Positions 1-12,001 of a DNA stretch of 64,000 bases are shown piece by piece (the stretch's first letter is position 1; the number at the start of each line of letters is the position of its first letter). The notes under the pieces are model-generated. The model did not search any database. It saw only the letters and a list, made by a program, of their open reading frames with translations, and was not told the DNA's origin. A program made the position numbers and the translations under genes. This stretch comes from Amaurobius ferox (taxonomy: Eukaryota > Arthropoda > Arachnida > Araneae > Amaurobiidae): contig OX578137.1 of the NCBI GenBank assembly GCA_951213105.1, positions 62,335,736 through 62,399,735 on the forward strand. Direction: 5' to 3'.

Positions 1-900
1 GCTGAATTAATTAAATTGAATTAGTTTTTTGGTTAAACATAAAATATACAAATAAGAATTATCATTTTTATAACAATTAAATTATCTAAAGATTTAAAAG
101 TGTTCTTTCTTTCTCAATGTGCTGAATGTGGCTTTGAAATTTCAAACATAAGATGCATTTTTATAAAGTTTTACTATAATTTAGTCAACAACTAGAATAT
201 CTTTTTAGAATATTGTTGAGGCGACATGTGTTTAAATAAATAAATATAAAAAACACTCAATGGGCTTTACTGATCTCATATAATATCTCAAGATGGACTT
301 TCAAAGCTAAATTATTTTTTTAATTTTTGCGTGTCAAAATAATATTATAAATAATGCATCAATAGAAACATGGCATTTTTTATTTGACTAACTAGACGTA
401 GGAAAACATTTTTCATATTGGAATCTTCTGGGAGGAAGTTGGTATTTGGGAGGATTACTTTTGGACTCCATGTTCGTACACGTATCGTATCTAGATAGTG
501 CACATCATTTCAATAATTTATTCCTACTCGTGTTCTGGGAAAACATTTTCAGGAATCTAGGAAAATTCCCGGGGTTCAAATTAAAATTACTTAAATGATT
601 GCAAAACATAATTGAAGTAATGACTATAAACCTACATATTTATTTAAAAAAAACGTGTAACAAAAATGTTAGCAGAATTTCATTGAAATTTTGATCGACA
701 AATTCAAATTATGACGTATCAAATAAATAAACGTATATAAATTTCTGGTAAAAATAGATTTTTGACAACACAATTATCTGCATTACTGTTATTTAAGGAA
801 GTGCGAAGTTTATTTATAGACAACTGTGCCACCAAAAGCCTTTCTTTGCCCCTACTAAAGTCAGTGAAATTATAGAGGTCTTAAAATTTAAATATTTTTT
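1..900. other. AT-rich DNA, nothing recognised
   Basis: I see no convincing coding sequence, RNA gene or repeat boundary here. Short open frames are AT-rich and resemble no family I know. Confidence 0.5.
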
Positions 901-1697
901 ACTTTCCCTGCAATACTTGGTAATGTATAGGGAAAGTATTGGAATCATGTCGAAAATCGCAACTCCAGTTTTCGACGGATCTACACGTTTCGAGACCTCT
1001 AGAATACGAAAAACTATTTTTAGCGTGACGTCTGTGTGTGTGTGTCTGTCTGTGTGTCTGTGCAATGTATGTATCCACTCTAACTTAAAAACTAATGGAC
1101 CAAATTTCATAGAATTTGGTTGGTAAGTCACTTGGGTACGACCCTGGTGCTGATTAGTTTTTGGTACGATTCGTAAAAACACAACTCGCCTTTTTTTTGC
1201 GAAATGGCCCATAAAAATTTCATATATTCACTCTAGCTAAAATACTAACTGACCAAATTTCACAAAATTTGGTAGATAGGTTACTTGTGGGATACTCTGG
1301 TGCTGATTAGATTTTCGTATTATTCAGAAAAGAACAACCAGCCTTTTTTTACGAAATGGCTCTCAAAAATCGCCAAAATCTAAAAAAAAACTACGTATGT
1401 TCAAATATATCAATTAAATGCTTGTTTTATACGTAATTTTTGATGAGGAAAAGAATAAGAGCAACTCTATTACTCTAGTACTAACCGTTCTCAAGATATT
1501 TCAGATTTTTCGCATTTTTGTTATGCCGCCTTCGGAAAAATGTGCAATTACCGAATAAAAACAAAAATTGAATTAAAAATGCAAATTTAGTGTTATTTGG
1601 TTCAATTAAACTCAATCTAATAAATTATTAAAGAAATAAAGAAAATATGAATTTGAGTCTGCAGGGAAAGTCATGTGCTGCCCATATCAGATTTTTA
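901..1697 (+). repeat. Family A repeat, diverged subfamily
   Basis: The left end is an imperfect inverted repeat, ACTTTCCCTGCA...TATAGGGAAAGT (901-937). It leads into the TCGAAAAT...TTTTCGACGG block (about 948-978) and a TG-rich stretch. The right end reads GGGAAAGTCATGTGCTGCCC...CATATCAGATTTTTA, the same terminus as the other family A copies. Two internal direct copies of a sentence built on 'actaa(t/c)(g/t)gaccaaatttca' lie near 1090 and 1245. Open frames on both strands here are by-products of the repeat. Non-coding and non-autonomous as far as I can see. Confidence 0.75.
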
Positions 1698-2263
1698 TTA
1701 TAACTACCAGTTACTTAATTTTTTTTTATTTCTTTCGTTATATTCTTAGCAGTTTGTTTGACAACTTTCTATATTGTGTAGAAAGTGTTATTTTCTATTG
1801 CAAAATTCATTGCATTTCTCATGAAGTTATGTGCCGAGTGAAAGTTGAATAGACGTTGTTGAGTCAGTTTCAAATTTAACAATAGTGAAACCTGATAAAG
1901 ATTTTTCTGTTTTTGAAGTAAAAAGATAATTTGCAATATTTGTGTAGTTACTTTTAGTGTTCATTTGATGATAGTGGCAAATTGAAATTCTTTTTATATG
2001 GTTTGAAATTATAAATTAATCGGTTTAAATTGGACGAAATTATTAGAATGCCACATTAAAAAGACAACGATATGTCGTTGTTTCACCGGAATATTGTTTG
2101 TGTGCTTTTTGTTGGCAAATATGGGCATTGCTTTTTTTGTTTTGTTTTTTCCTTTCTTTTACTATGGTTGTATTTTAAAAAGAATAAAACAAAGCATTAA
2201 ATAGCAAATTTTCAACTTTGAACTGTATCAAAGATTGCAACACATTTTATAGTTGCTGAATTT
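1698..2263. other. AT-rich DNA, nothing recognised
   Basis: No gene, RNA or repeat structure that I can support. Confidence 0.45.
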
Positions 2264-2530
2264 TAAACGAGAATTTATATCAATCGATTCGCGTTATGTA
2301 TGCACCTTGCAATCTCCATTCACAAATTGACAAGTTTTCCTCTCATAAAAAGAACACTTCACTCTCTTTAGAAGTTTTAAGAGACGTGTGTCACGCATTA
2401 AAGGTACGTTAACATTCATGAGCTGACAAAATCTGAATTCTGTCTGCCAATAGAATTTGGTCATGGGAAAATTTCTCAGTGCGGTCGATAAATAACCCCA
2501 AGAACACTGAAATTGTTCGTTATCATTTTA
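2264..2530 (+). repeat. Dispersed ~270-bp repeat G, copy 1
   Basis: This interval matches the reverse complement of about 57700-57972. Shared landmarks in order are TTTAAACGAGA, ATCAATCGATT, ACAAATTGACAAGT, TTCACTCTCTTT, GAAGTTTTAAGAGACGTGTG, CATGAGCTGACAAAATCTGA and GCCAATAGAATT. The two copies lie 55 kb apart in opposite orientation. I found no ends, TSD or coding sequence, so the class is unknown. Confidence 0.75.
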
Positions 2531-2535
2531 CATAC

Positions 2536-2977
2536 AGTCGAACTCTGTTATAACGAGCTTCACGAGACCGGGTGATTTTCTTCGCTACAGACGTTATTGG
2601 TTATAACATTATTCGATATAACCATTTCTCAAAAATTGTGCCTTGCTTTAACTGTTAATATAGTTAATATGCATAATTTATAAATTAATAGATTAAATCA
2701 ACTACCATTACTTTTAAGGTTTTAAAAGCGGTTAATATGCAATAAGATGCGAAATACAATTTAATTACACTTTATAATTAATGATATACGTAATATAAAA
2801 ACATTACATGATTATTACAAGTAAATATAAAAATGTTTTATCGATAAACGCTATTCATAACTCGCTATGAACAGCTTTAATGGAGGCAAATCATAAGAAA
2901 TATCCATTAATTAGAAACTTGGCAGTGTTTCACCTTTCATTATCACGTGTTAATGTTTTTTATCTTTTATCTATTTA
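2536..2977 (+). mobile_element. pogo/Tigger-like transposon end (fragment)
   Basis: After a TA dinucleotide the sequence starts CAGTCGAACTCTGTTATAAC and continues with GAG/TTATAACATTATTCGATATAACC. This is the look of the terminal inverted repeat of pogo/Tigger (Tc1-mariner superfamily) elements, which typically open with CAGTCGAAC. No opposite end and no transposase frame is visible, and a Helitron-like element begins at 2978. It may be a MITE or a truncated copy. Confidence 0.5.
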
Positions 2978-2999
2978 TCTATATAAATAAAAATGAAAA

Positions 3000-3041
<42 letters not shown>

Positions 3042-4424
3042 ACACCATCACGGGAGAACGGCTGAACCGAATTTGATGAAATTTTGTGGGTAGCCCAGAA
3101 ATAGCGCCACTTAAAATTATATCCGTGTTTTGAGTTTCTACGACCAGTGGTTCTCGAGATATTAGTAAAAAACGAAATTTTCGTTTGTCTCATCATCACG
3201 GAAAAACGGCTGAACCGAATTTAATGAAATTTGGTGAATAACCTTGAAATATCCCCCCATAAATTTTGTCCAAGTTTCGAGTTTCTAAGACCTGGGGTTG
3301 TTGAGATATTATTGAAAAACGGAACTTTTTCCTAGGAGTTCTACTCCCTAACTCCGTGGTTTATCCAAACGAAAAGCTTGAAAATCGTTTGAAAGTGAAT
3401 TAAAATTTAATCTCTGAGTTTGATGGGAGATTTTTTGCGTTAATTAGTCACTTTCTGAAAACATGAATTGTTTGAAACATGATTTAAAGGGGAAATCTAT
3501 CTCCATGGTTCATGGTTTATTTAAAACAAGCTTTTACGGAACAATGAGAAGTATAGAGAAATCAAAATCGTTATTTAATTTCGCAGTTTATGTTATAAGA
3601 CATGACATATTTAACATGTTATAAGCTTCTATCTTATATCATGTTACTCAGAAACGCAATTAAATTAAATCTGTCTGTTAATTTCAATAATTATTTTTTC
3701 GATTTGAGTAATAAATAAATGGATATAAAAATATATTTTAGAAAAGAACGATTTGATTTTTATTATAGCATTTTTGACTGGATAATATCAATTACGGTCT
3801 TCAGGTTTAAAAATTATTATTATTTATATTTTCGGGGATTATTGATATTTTCAAGTTATTATGCAATTATTTTATTATGACAAAAATTGTTTAAACTCAT
3901 ATATTGTATGTTGTACGAATCTTCTACAAATACACGTGTATATCTTTTAATCTACAAGAATATAAGTAGTACAGGTATATTGACATATGTTTTGATATAT
4001 ATTGGCATATATTGGAATCAATTACGACCTTCTGGTATAAAGAGTACGGATATTATTGATGTTTTCAATTTATTACATCATCTCTTTTATTTTGGCAAAT
4101 ATTTTTGAGACGCATATTGTAATACGGGTAATCTTCTACTAACACATTGGCATATTTTCTGATCTGCGACAATATAATTAGTACGGGGTTGCATATATTC
4201 ATTCAATTCCTATTTTTTCTTCTGTAAATTTGCTTACAAAAGGGGGCAGGATGTTTTATTCTTCAGATCTGATCGTGAAGATAATTTTGCATAGTGAGAA
4301 CATATATTCTTAAACTTCTCTTTAGGAGCAATAAATTTAATATTTTAACAGATTTTGCACATGATTGCGAACTTTAAGTTTCTTTAAATTATACACTCCG
4401 TACGAATAACGGGTGTGCTGTTAG
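2978..4424 (+). mobile_element. Helitron-like non-autonomous element 1
   Basis: The 5' end is TCTATATAAATAAAAATGAA followed by a (CTGT)n run and the phrase GAGAACGGCTGAACCGA, a widespread arthropod Helitron-type 5' sequence. The phrase recurs at 3206 (AAACGGCTGAACCGAAT), so the 5' module is internally duplicated. The 3' end has a short hairpin (CCGT...ACGG) followed by GTGCTGTTAG and a flanking T. Helitrons end CTRR and insert between A and T; here TTAG replaces CTAG, so the exact end is uncertain. No Rep/helicase coding is present. Confidence 0.6.
3001..3036. repeat. (CTGT)n microsatellite
   Basis: About nine tetranucleotide units at the 5' end of Helitron-like element 1. The short open frames read through it (QTDR repeats) are artefacts. 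Confidence 0.95.
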
Positions 4425-6392
4425 TGGTTAATAAATTTTAACATTTTAGGAGGATATATCATGTTGCTCGGCATCGCAATTAAATTAAATGTGTTTGTTA
4501 ATGTTTTTATTATTTTTTTTCGATTTAAATAATAAATAAATGGATAAATGGATATAAAAGTATATCTTATGAATGGACGGTTTGATTTTTCTTTTAATTA
4601 TATTAATTGCTGACTGCGTACATCAATTTCAATTATTTTGGCAAAGAGTTTTCAAGCTTATATCGTATTTAGCTACTAAACTCATATATTGTGTTTAGCA
4701 AATAAATTCATATAGCCGATTGTTGAAACAGAAAAAGAGTAGAGCGGGTATATCTTCTAATACAATTGTAGTGTTTTCATTTAGTATATTGAAACGGGAT
4801 AAGAATGTTTCATTCAGATCTGCAAATTCAAAGCTACGAATTTGGAGGGATATCGCTAATTTGACAACTTTTCTTAAACTTTGCCAAATTGACGGAAATA
4901 TCGCCAAATTGATATAAACGACACATAAACAGCTGCCATAAACCTTCGGGTTGGTCGTGTGGCTTGGGTCTTCTACATATCAATGAAATTTTTTTTGTTT
5001 TGTTAGAAGAGAGCACTGAAATGATGTTTGGTTAGCATTTATCTGTCAGACCAACCATCCTACTTAGTAATACATTTAGCGAATTTTTAAAATGTCACCA
5101 CATTGATAAAAATGTTTTCAAATCTATAAAAATATCTTGAAATTGATAAAATGGCGCTACATAAATGATATTAATTGTTTTTTGTTAGGGGATAGTATTG
5201 TGATGATATTTCGTCAATTTGTCGCAAAGTGGAACTGTCAGTTCTACAGTCCCACTTGGCGATAAATTTGGCGACTTTTTAAAATGTCGCTAATTTGACG
5301 AAACTGTCGCCAAGTGTTCCATAGAAATATAACTATTTAGACGATATTTTTTCTACCAATTTATTTGAAGCAAATGATATCATGTCGCTTAGCAACGGAT
5401 TTAAATCCAATGTGTTTATGCGGCAGACGATTTTTATTAAATTCTTTCCGATTTGAATAATGAAGATATGTATATAAAATAAATTTCATTGCCATTTGAT
5501 TTTGGACTGGATAATATCAATTATACTCTTCAGGTTTAAACATTATTATTATCGATATTTTCCGGAATTATAGATTCAGTGATTATTGATATTTTTAAGT
5601 TATTTCGCCATTGTTTTATTGCGGCAAAAATTGCTGACACACGCATATTGTACGTTGTACGAGTAATCTTCTAGGAAGTACGAGTAATAATCTAGGGTAT
5701 ATCTTCTAACCTACGAGAATATAAGTAGTACAGGTATATTGGCATATATTTTGACATATATTGGCATATATATTGGAATCAAGTACAGTCTTCTGGTATG
5801 AAGATTAAGGGGATTAATTATATATTCAATTTATTACGTCGTCTGTTGTATTTTACCAAAAAACATTTGAGACTCATATTGCAAAACGGGTAATCTTCTA
5901 CTAATAATCGGACATTATAAGTAGTACGCGTATATCTTCCCATGTAATTTTAGCACTTTAATTTTGACATATATTGGAATAAATGACTGTCTTCAGATTT
6001 AAAGATTACGGGTTTATTGGTATTTTCAATTTATACATGTAATCTACTAATACAGGTTATATTTTCTAATATTCGCGTATATAATTAGTACGGGTCCCAT
6101 AGAATTTTAACGCTTTTATTTTGCATATATTGATTCAATTCCATATTTTTTTTTATATTTGCTTACATAAGGGGTCCAAGATGTTTTATTCTTCAGATAT
6201 GTCCATGAAGATAATTTTATATAGCGAGAACAGATATTCTTAAACTTCTTTTTAGGAGCATTATATTAAATATTTTAACAGAATATTTTGATTAAACATG
6301 TCATTTAGTATACTATAAGAATTTGGGCATGATTATGAATTTCAAGTTTCTTTATATTATATACTCCGTACGAAGAACGGGTATGCTGCTAG
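4425..6392 (+). mobile_element. Helitron-like 3' modules in tandem
   Basis: Two further diverged copies of the 3640-4424 segment follow: about 4450-4720 and about 5390-6392. Shared landmarks are GCAATTAAATTAAAT, AATAAATAAATGGATATAAA, GGATAATATCAATTA, 'aatataagtagtac(a/g)ggtatat' and the terminus ACTCCGTACGAA...ACGGGTATGCTGCTAG. The last copy ends in canonical CTAG at 6389-6392. Between them, 4840-5340 has TTGGCGAC-type sequence like the family A core and a fragment of the shared retroposon tail near 4932-4975. No coding sequence. Confidence 0.6.
4932..4975 (+). repeat. Shared retroposon 3'-tail fragment
   Basis: The stretch 'cagctgccataaaccttcgg' plus 'gttggtcgtgtggcttgggt' resembles the micro-insertion at 50988-51045 and, inverted, the one at 28804-28830. 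I could not find a clear TSD, so its boundaries are approximate. Confidence 0.5.
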
Positions 6393-7436
6393 TCTATATA
6401 TATAAAGAAGAAAAGTGTGTATGTATGTATGATTTACCATAACTGGAGAACGGCTGAACCGATTTTCATGAAATTTGTCTTGGTAGCCTTGAAATCACCC
6501 CACAAAAAACATAGGCCATTTCTCGAGTTTCTACGACCAGTGGTTCTCGGGATATTAATGAAAAACGACACTTTTTCCTAAGAGTTCTACTCACTAACTC
6601 CATGATTCACAACGAAAAAGGTTGGACATTGTTGGTTTAAAACGTGAAAGTCAATTAAATCTCTGAGTTTTGTGGGAGTTTATTGAACATATTAGACACT
6701 TTTGAAAATCGCAGGTTTGAGATATGAATTTAAATGGAAACTTTCACCATGGTTTATTTCTCACAGGCTTACTCAACACTGAGTTTTGTAGGAGTTTATT
6801 GAACGAATTAGACAATTATGAAAATCGCAGGTTTGAGATATGAATTTAAATGGAAACTTTCACCATGGTTTATTTCTCACAGACTTACTCAACACTGAGT
6901 TTTATGGGGATTTATTGAATGTATTAGACAATTTTGAAAATCGCAGGTTTAAGATATGAATTTAAATAAAAACTTTAACCATGATTTATTTCTCACAGGC
7001 TTACTAAACACTGAGTTTTGTGGAAGTTTATTGAACGTATTAGACAATTTTTAAAATCGCAGGTTTGAGATGTGAATTTAAATGGAAACTTTCACTATGG
7101 TTTATTTCTCACAGGCTTACTCAACACTGAGTTTTGTGGGAATTTATTGAACGCACTTTTGAAAATCGCAGGTTTGAGATATAAATTTAAATGTCACCAT
7201 GGTTTATTTCTCACAGGCTTACTTAACAACGAAAAGTATTAAGGAATCACAAGAAAGATCAATCATGCATAAAGCATTGATTATGAAACGCTTTCCAACT
7301 TTAATTTTATTTAAACATCTCTAAAATTCGATACATTCAGCGGTAATATATCACAATCGACCCTATATGTTCCGGTGTAATTTTTATCATAGTTTTGCAT
7401 GATAAATCCCGAGCAACGGCGGGTAATCGTTGCTAG
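6393..7436 (+). mobile_element. Helitron-like non-autonomous element 2
   Basis: It starts TCTATATATATAAAGAAG immediately after the CTAG of the preceding element, with no host base between. Its 5' part has GAGAACGGCTGAACCGATTT. It ends with a GC-rich palindrome (CCCGAGCAACGGCGGG), then GTAATCGTTGCTAG and a flanking T, as expected of a Helitron 3' end. The interior holds a 116-bp tandem array and a block starting CAAGAAAGATCAATCATGCA (about 7240) that recurs at 8802 and 22440. No Rep/helicase. Confidence 0.75.
6705..7230 (+). repeat. 116-bp tandem array, ~4.5 units
   Basis: Units start with AAAATCGCAGGTTT at 6705, 6821, 6937, 7053 and 7162, giving spacings of 116, 116, 116 and 109. Each contains TTTAAATGGAAACTTTCACC, GGTTTATTTCTCACAGGCTT, ACTCAACACTGAGTTTTGTG and TTTATTGAACG. 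The first four units are close to each other; the fifth is shortened. The array lies wholly inside Helitron-like element 2. Confidence 0.93.
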
Positions 7437-8154
7437 TGTATATATAGAAGCGAAGTTGAATATTGGACTCTTTTTAACTATCTTACAACAATGGGAATTT
7501 TGCGAGCCATTTCGCGCAAATAAAATTCCAGTTGTATTTTTCGAGGATCCACCAAATTTTTGTAGAATAAAATGTTCTACTAAACTAAGCTGTGTACCAG
7601 CACACTAGAACGTAGGAAAGTATGTTTAAAATGCCATCAAATAAGTTGAAACTGACAACCACATATCGGTCATGACGAGTTAAATAAAAGCTTTAAGAAA
7701 CAATAGAGTACATTTTATACTTACATTTATCCATGCATGTAGTTAGAGACACATGTGAGCTTCAGAGATTTCAGTTTCATATCTTTAAGGTTATTTTAAA
7801 GCATTGAAGCAATATAGTACATTTTATACTTGTATTTATTAATGTATGTATATGTGCAATTAGTGTTGTGACACTAAAACATCAGAGTTTCTTCATACAA
7901 CTTTTGTTCATCTTTCTGTTGTGCGGTAATTGTTATTTAAGGTTTATTTAACTTATGGCAAATTACACAAAATTTTTAATTATATTTATTACAGTTAACA
8001 CCAATACAATATACACTCTTTTATCATGATTTTCAAAGAATGTTTAAACAAATTACAATTATTAAATCCGATACGCTATTGCTACATTTTACAGTGAAAA
8101 CAAATGATTTTGTTATTTAAATTATAAAAAATGTAATTAAATTTATGGAAAGTT
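7437..8154. other. AT-rich DNA with a short local duplication
   Basis: Just after the Helitron end the sequence TATATATAGAAGCGAAGTTG may be a degraded Helitron 5' start. A segment with 'agtacattttatact' occurs twice (about 7707 and 7817), each followed by a similar ~100 bp. No gene recognised. The open frame beginning at 7399 crosses the Helitron end and is not a gene. Confidence 0.5.
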
Positions 8155-8640
8155 CAGACAAAGAAATTCAATGCACTGGTTTCCCTCTTTGTGATTGAGC
8201 CTTAAAAATGCGTTTACAGGAAAAGAAATTAAAAACAATCGAAGCAATTAAGAACCCATTACACAAGCTACTGAATATGATAAAACTCAAATTTCAATAC
8301 TTTTTAACAAAATCTTCATAATTGCGATAAATAATTGTATGTAATCAACAAAATTTAAAAATGATGCTTGAGAAGAATAATTAAATACTTCATGCTCGGT
8401 GGATAATTTATTCTTTTCTATAACGCTGTTATTCACCGCTACTCTAAATTCACCGAACGATCGGCTTCACTGTTATTTGAAAATGTTTTTTCCCGGGATA
8501 TTCATTAATTAAGAATTTAAAAATGAAAGCAAGGCTGAATAAAATCTAGAAAGTTTGTAAAGCTTCAAAATTTTTTGAATTAAGATTATTTTTAATAACC
8601 TTGTCTGTACAATGTGCCTTTTTGTTTTAGTCTAACATCT
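8155..8640 (+). repeat. Dispersed ~500-bp repeat F, copy 1
   Basis: One of at least six copies in the window (+: 8155, 16040, 18700, 29320; -: 50240, 54740). Shared landmarks in order are AAAGAAATTCAATGCA, AAACTCAAATTTCAATA, 'ataattgcgataaataattg', AAATTTAAAAATGA, 'aatatttcatgct', GTTATTCA, 'catcggc', 'tcattaattaag' and 'aatgaaaggcag'. No conserved reading frame across copies, so it is probably a non-coding transposon. Confidence 0.75.
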
Positions 8641-8795
8641 TTCTCATAAGTAATTAAAATTATGTGCGTTTTCTGCAGTGTACTTTAAATTCTAATCAGG
8701 TTCATTTTGTGTTTTCTGTAAGTATGGATGACATTACAAAAAAATCTGATGTGGGCTTTCCTTATATAATGCAATGAATTTACTACTTTTACAAT

Positions 8796-10105
8796 AAAAC
8801 AAGAAAGATCAATCATGCTTAAAGCATTGATTATGAAACACTTTCCAACTTCAATGCAATTTTATTTAAACATGTCTAAAATACAATACATTCCTCCGTA
8901 ATATTTTAAAACTTATCACAATACTACATTGATTTATTATATTTGAAAACTTAAACCTTCATCGAAAAAAATGAACTTTATTCAAATGACGGCATTGAAA
9001 TATAAATTGCCTGGTTTAAACATTTCTAAAATGTGATATATTACTCGGCAATAATTTTAGAATTATCATAATACCATGATAATTTATTATATTTAAAAAC
9101 TTCATCGAAAACAACTGAAATTCATTCAAATGATGTCATAGAAAAAATAACACGCCTGGCTCTTTCTAAAAAAGCAGTATTTCAATCATAAATAATTTCC
9201 CATTCATGTCATTCATCACAATATTATAATAATGTATTTTATTTAAAAATTAAGACCATGGAGCTACAAGTAATTTAACTCTATGCTTAAAACTTCATCG
9301 CGAAAAATCGTCCTTCTCTCGGTAAAGTCAATGAATATTTCTTTCATATCAGCTATGCAGACTCCATGAGCTAAATTCTTTAGCGTTAAAAAAGTACAGC
9401 AATTCCTATACAACTCATCCTACATATTTTGCTGTTTACATTTTACATAAGTGAAAAATAGGCTTCGTTGTAGAAATAATCAAATTTGGATGAGCATTTA
9501 AACTCATATATATTGTAATTGCGTTGTTTTAGTATGTAGATGCACAGAATTTAAACCAAAATAAAGTGGTTTTAGGACGGATACAACACTCAATATGAAA
9601 TAAAAAGAACTTTAAAAATCACGATTTTGAGACAAGATGGATGCCATATATCATTTTGAAGTGGCTCACGTAATACTTTCATATCATTGTCACGTGATCG
9701 TTTCATTTAAGAGGGGTTATTATTATTTTAATTTTTATTTAAAAAAACTACTGAATATATTTCGCTGAATTTTTTTTTATATATTTTATGGAACAATTTG
9801 AATATTACCTAAAAATTTCGAAGCAATTTGTGAATTTTAAATCCGCTTAAAAAATGTTTGACAAATTAGGTTCCATAGGGCTCACTGTATTTCATTTTTT
9901 CTACCCGGGTTCAATCCAAAACTAATTGGGTGATATTATTCATTTATATTCCCATAGGCGCTACAGACCGTCTGAACAACATACTAAAATTTCATTTTGA
10001 TTAAGTCATTTTTACGGCAGTTATCGTGCTAAAGGACAGACAGACAGACAGACAGACAGACAGAATGAACAAAGTCATAAACACTTTTCAACTTTGTTGT
10101 AAGGT
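8796..10105 (+). mobile_element. Helitron-like element H2, 3'-truncated
   Basis: It starts near AACAAGAAAGATCAATCATG, which forms a small hairpin around AATGCTTT...CATTGATT. It runs parallel to 22438-23110, sharing GGTTCAATCCAAAACTAATT, 'atttatattccc(a/g)tagg' and TTTTTACGGCAGTTATC, followed by a (GACA)n run. About 8870-9250 holds two to three imperfect ~140-bp internal copies. It stops where the family A copy begins at about 10106, so the 3' end is lost here. Confidence 0.55.
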
Positions 10106-10987
10106 GTTAATAGAAATAGGTTTTTCTTATAGTAGATATATATATTCTTTCCAAGATATTGAATTTTCGCCAATTAGTCGTCATTTTCATTGTATTGATT
10201 TAGTGTCACTTTTATCAATTTGGCGAGATTTTCGTTAATTTGGCAACATTAAAAAGTCGCAAAGTTGGCGGCATTCCGCCAAATTCGGCGCCAAAATCTC
10301 GCCAAGCTTTATGGACAGAGAAATAAGTTATTCTTATAACAATAATAATAACTAATAAATAACTATTAGCGTTCAAATACGAAAGCATTATTCAAAGTAT
10401 CTTTTCTCATGAATGGAACAAGCTAGATCCACGAGAATAATATCACCAAATTTATCACATGATATTACATATGAAAAGTGAAAATGTTTCTCAACAGTTA
10501 ATACATATTTTTTAATTTATGAGTTTTTTTGATAAATCTATTTAAAAAATGTGCAATATCTCGAGAACGGTTCATGCTAGCGTTCTAAAGTTTATGTCAA
10601 TCGTTTTCTAAGGAAATTTACATAAGAAATGACTATTTGCGTAACTTTATTAAAAGTTTTGATTTTTTGATGATTTCTTCAAAATTTTACTCGAAAATTG
10701 AGGGAGGTTCTGAACATTCGATTACGTTTAAAAACAATAGGCTTCCAATATTCATGGATTGTGATTTTTGTACCAAATTTCATTCGAATTGCTCTATTTA
10801 TTCGTGAGATATAGTCTCCACAGACTCACTGACACACACACACTCACACAAACACAGACATCACCTCAAAAATGTTTGATTCGTGATCAGAGATGCTTGA
10901 AACGTGCTATCCCGTCGAAAACTTGAATTCGAAATTTCGACCCCGTCGCAGTACTTTCCTTATACGTTATGTATATAAGGAAAGTAA
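10106..10987 (-). repeat. Family A repeat, right end truncated
   Basis: Inverted copy. It lacks the terminal CATCAGATTTTTTA block. The core carries TTGGCGAC / GTCGCCAA phrases (10210-10310). The left end at about 10955-10987 is the stem ACTTTCCTTATAC...GTATATAAGGAAAGT. With the next copy (11082-12001, plus) it makes a large inverted pair around a 94-bp spacer. Confidence 0.85.
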
Positions 10988-11081
10988 ATATACGCAAAAT
11001 AACGCAAAATTATCATTTGAAGTTAGTGTGGTTGAGGTTTTAATTCGTATATCTTTCATCACTTTAAAAATATACGTTTTT

Positions 11082-12001
11082 ACTTTCCTTATATACATAA
11101 TGTATAAGGAAAGTATTGTGACGGGGTCGAAAATTCGAATTCGAGTTTTCGACGGGGAAGCACGTTTCAAGCATCCCTGATCACGAATCGAACATTTTTG
11201 AAGTGATGTCTCTGTGTGTGTGTGTGTGTCAGTGAGGCTGTGGAGACGATAACTGACGAACGAATGGACCGATACGAACGAAATTTGGTACAAAAATTAC
11301 AATCCGTAAACACTGGAAGCCTATTGTTTTCATATGCAATCGAATGTTCAGAACCCCCCTAAATTTTCGAGTGAAATTTTGAAAAAAATCTTCAAAAAAT
11401 TAAAACCTCTAATAAAGTTACGCAAATAGACATACAGTGTCATTTTTCATTAGCAAACGATTGACATAAATTTTAGAGCGCTAACATGAACCATTCTCGA
11501 GATATTGCACATTTTTCAAATAAATTTATCAGAAATCCCTTAAATAGAAAACATATATTAACCATTGAAAAACATGTTCACTTTTTATATGTAATATCAT
11601 GCGATCCATTTCGTGACATCATTCTCGTGGATCTAGCTCGTTCCATTCATGAGAAAAGATACTTTGAGGAATACTTTTGTATTTGAACGCCAATAGTCGT
11701 TTATCTGCTATAAGAATAACTTATTTCTCCGTCCATAATGATTGGCGAGATTTTGGCGAAGAATTTGGTGGAATGTCGCCAACTTGGCGACTTTTTGAAA
11801 TGTTGCCAAATTAACGAAAATCGCCATCAGGATAAAAAATGACGCTAAATCCATGAAAATGACGAATAATTGTCGAAAACTCAATATCTTGGAAAGAATA
11901 TAAGTATCTACTATAAGAAACACCTATTTTTTTTACTGTAAAAGTAGTAAATTCATTGCATTATATAAGGAAAGTCATGTGTTGCCGACATCAGATTTTT
12001 T
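11082..12001 (+). repeat. Family A repeat, complete reference copy (920 bp)
   Basis: Both ends are visible. The left end is the palindrome ACTTTCCTTATATACATA / ATGTATAAGGAAAGTATT followed by GTGACGGGGTCGAAAATTCG, a mirrored TTCGAGTTTTCGACGGGG, (TG)n, then ACGAACGAATGGACCGAT. The middle has ATGAACCATTCTCGAGATAT. The core has TTGGCGAGATTTTGGCGAAG and related phrases. The right end is TATATAAGGAAAGTCATGTG then CATCAGATTTTTTA. TA dinucleotides sit at both outer edges. No protein is encoded; small frames on both strands are by-products. Confidence 0.9.

Noticed and set aside
814..1212. 132-codon minus-strand frame and overlapping 69-codon plus frame
   Set aside because: They read through the TG-rich and palindromic modules of a family A repeat; the equivalent frames in other copies are broken.
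2975..3199. Protein with QTDRQTDR repeats
   Set aside because: Translation of a (CTGT)n microsatellite.
6705..7230. CRISPR array
   Set aside because: 116-bp near-identical units with no distinct spacers, in eukaryotic transposon DNA.
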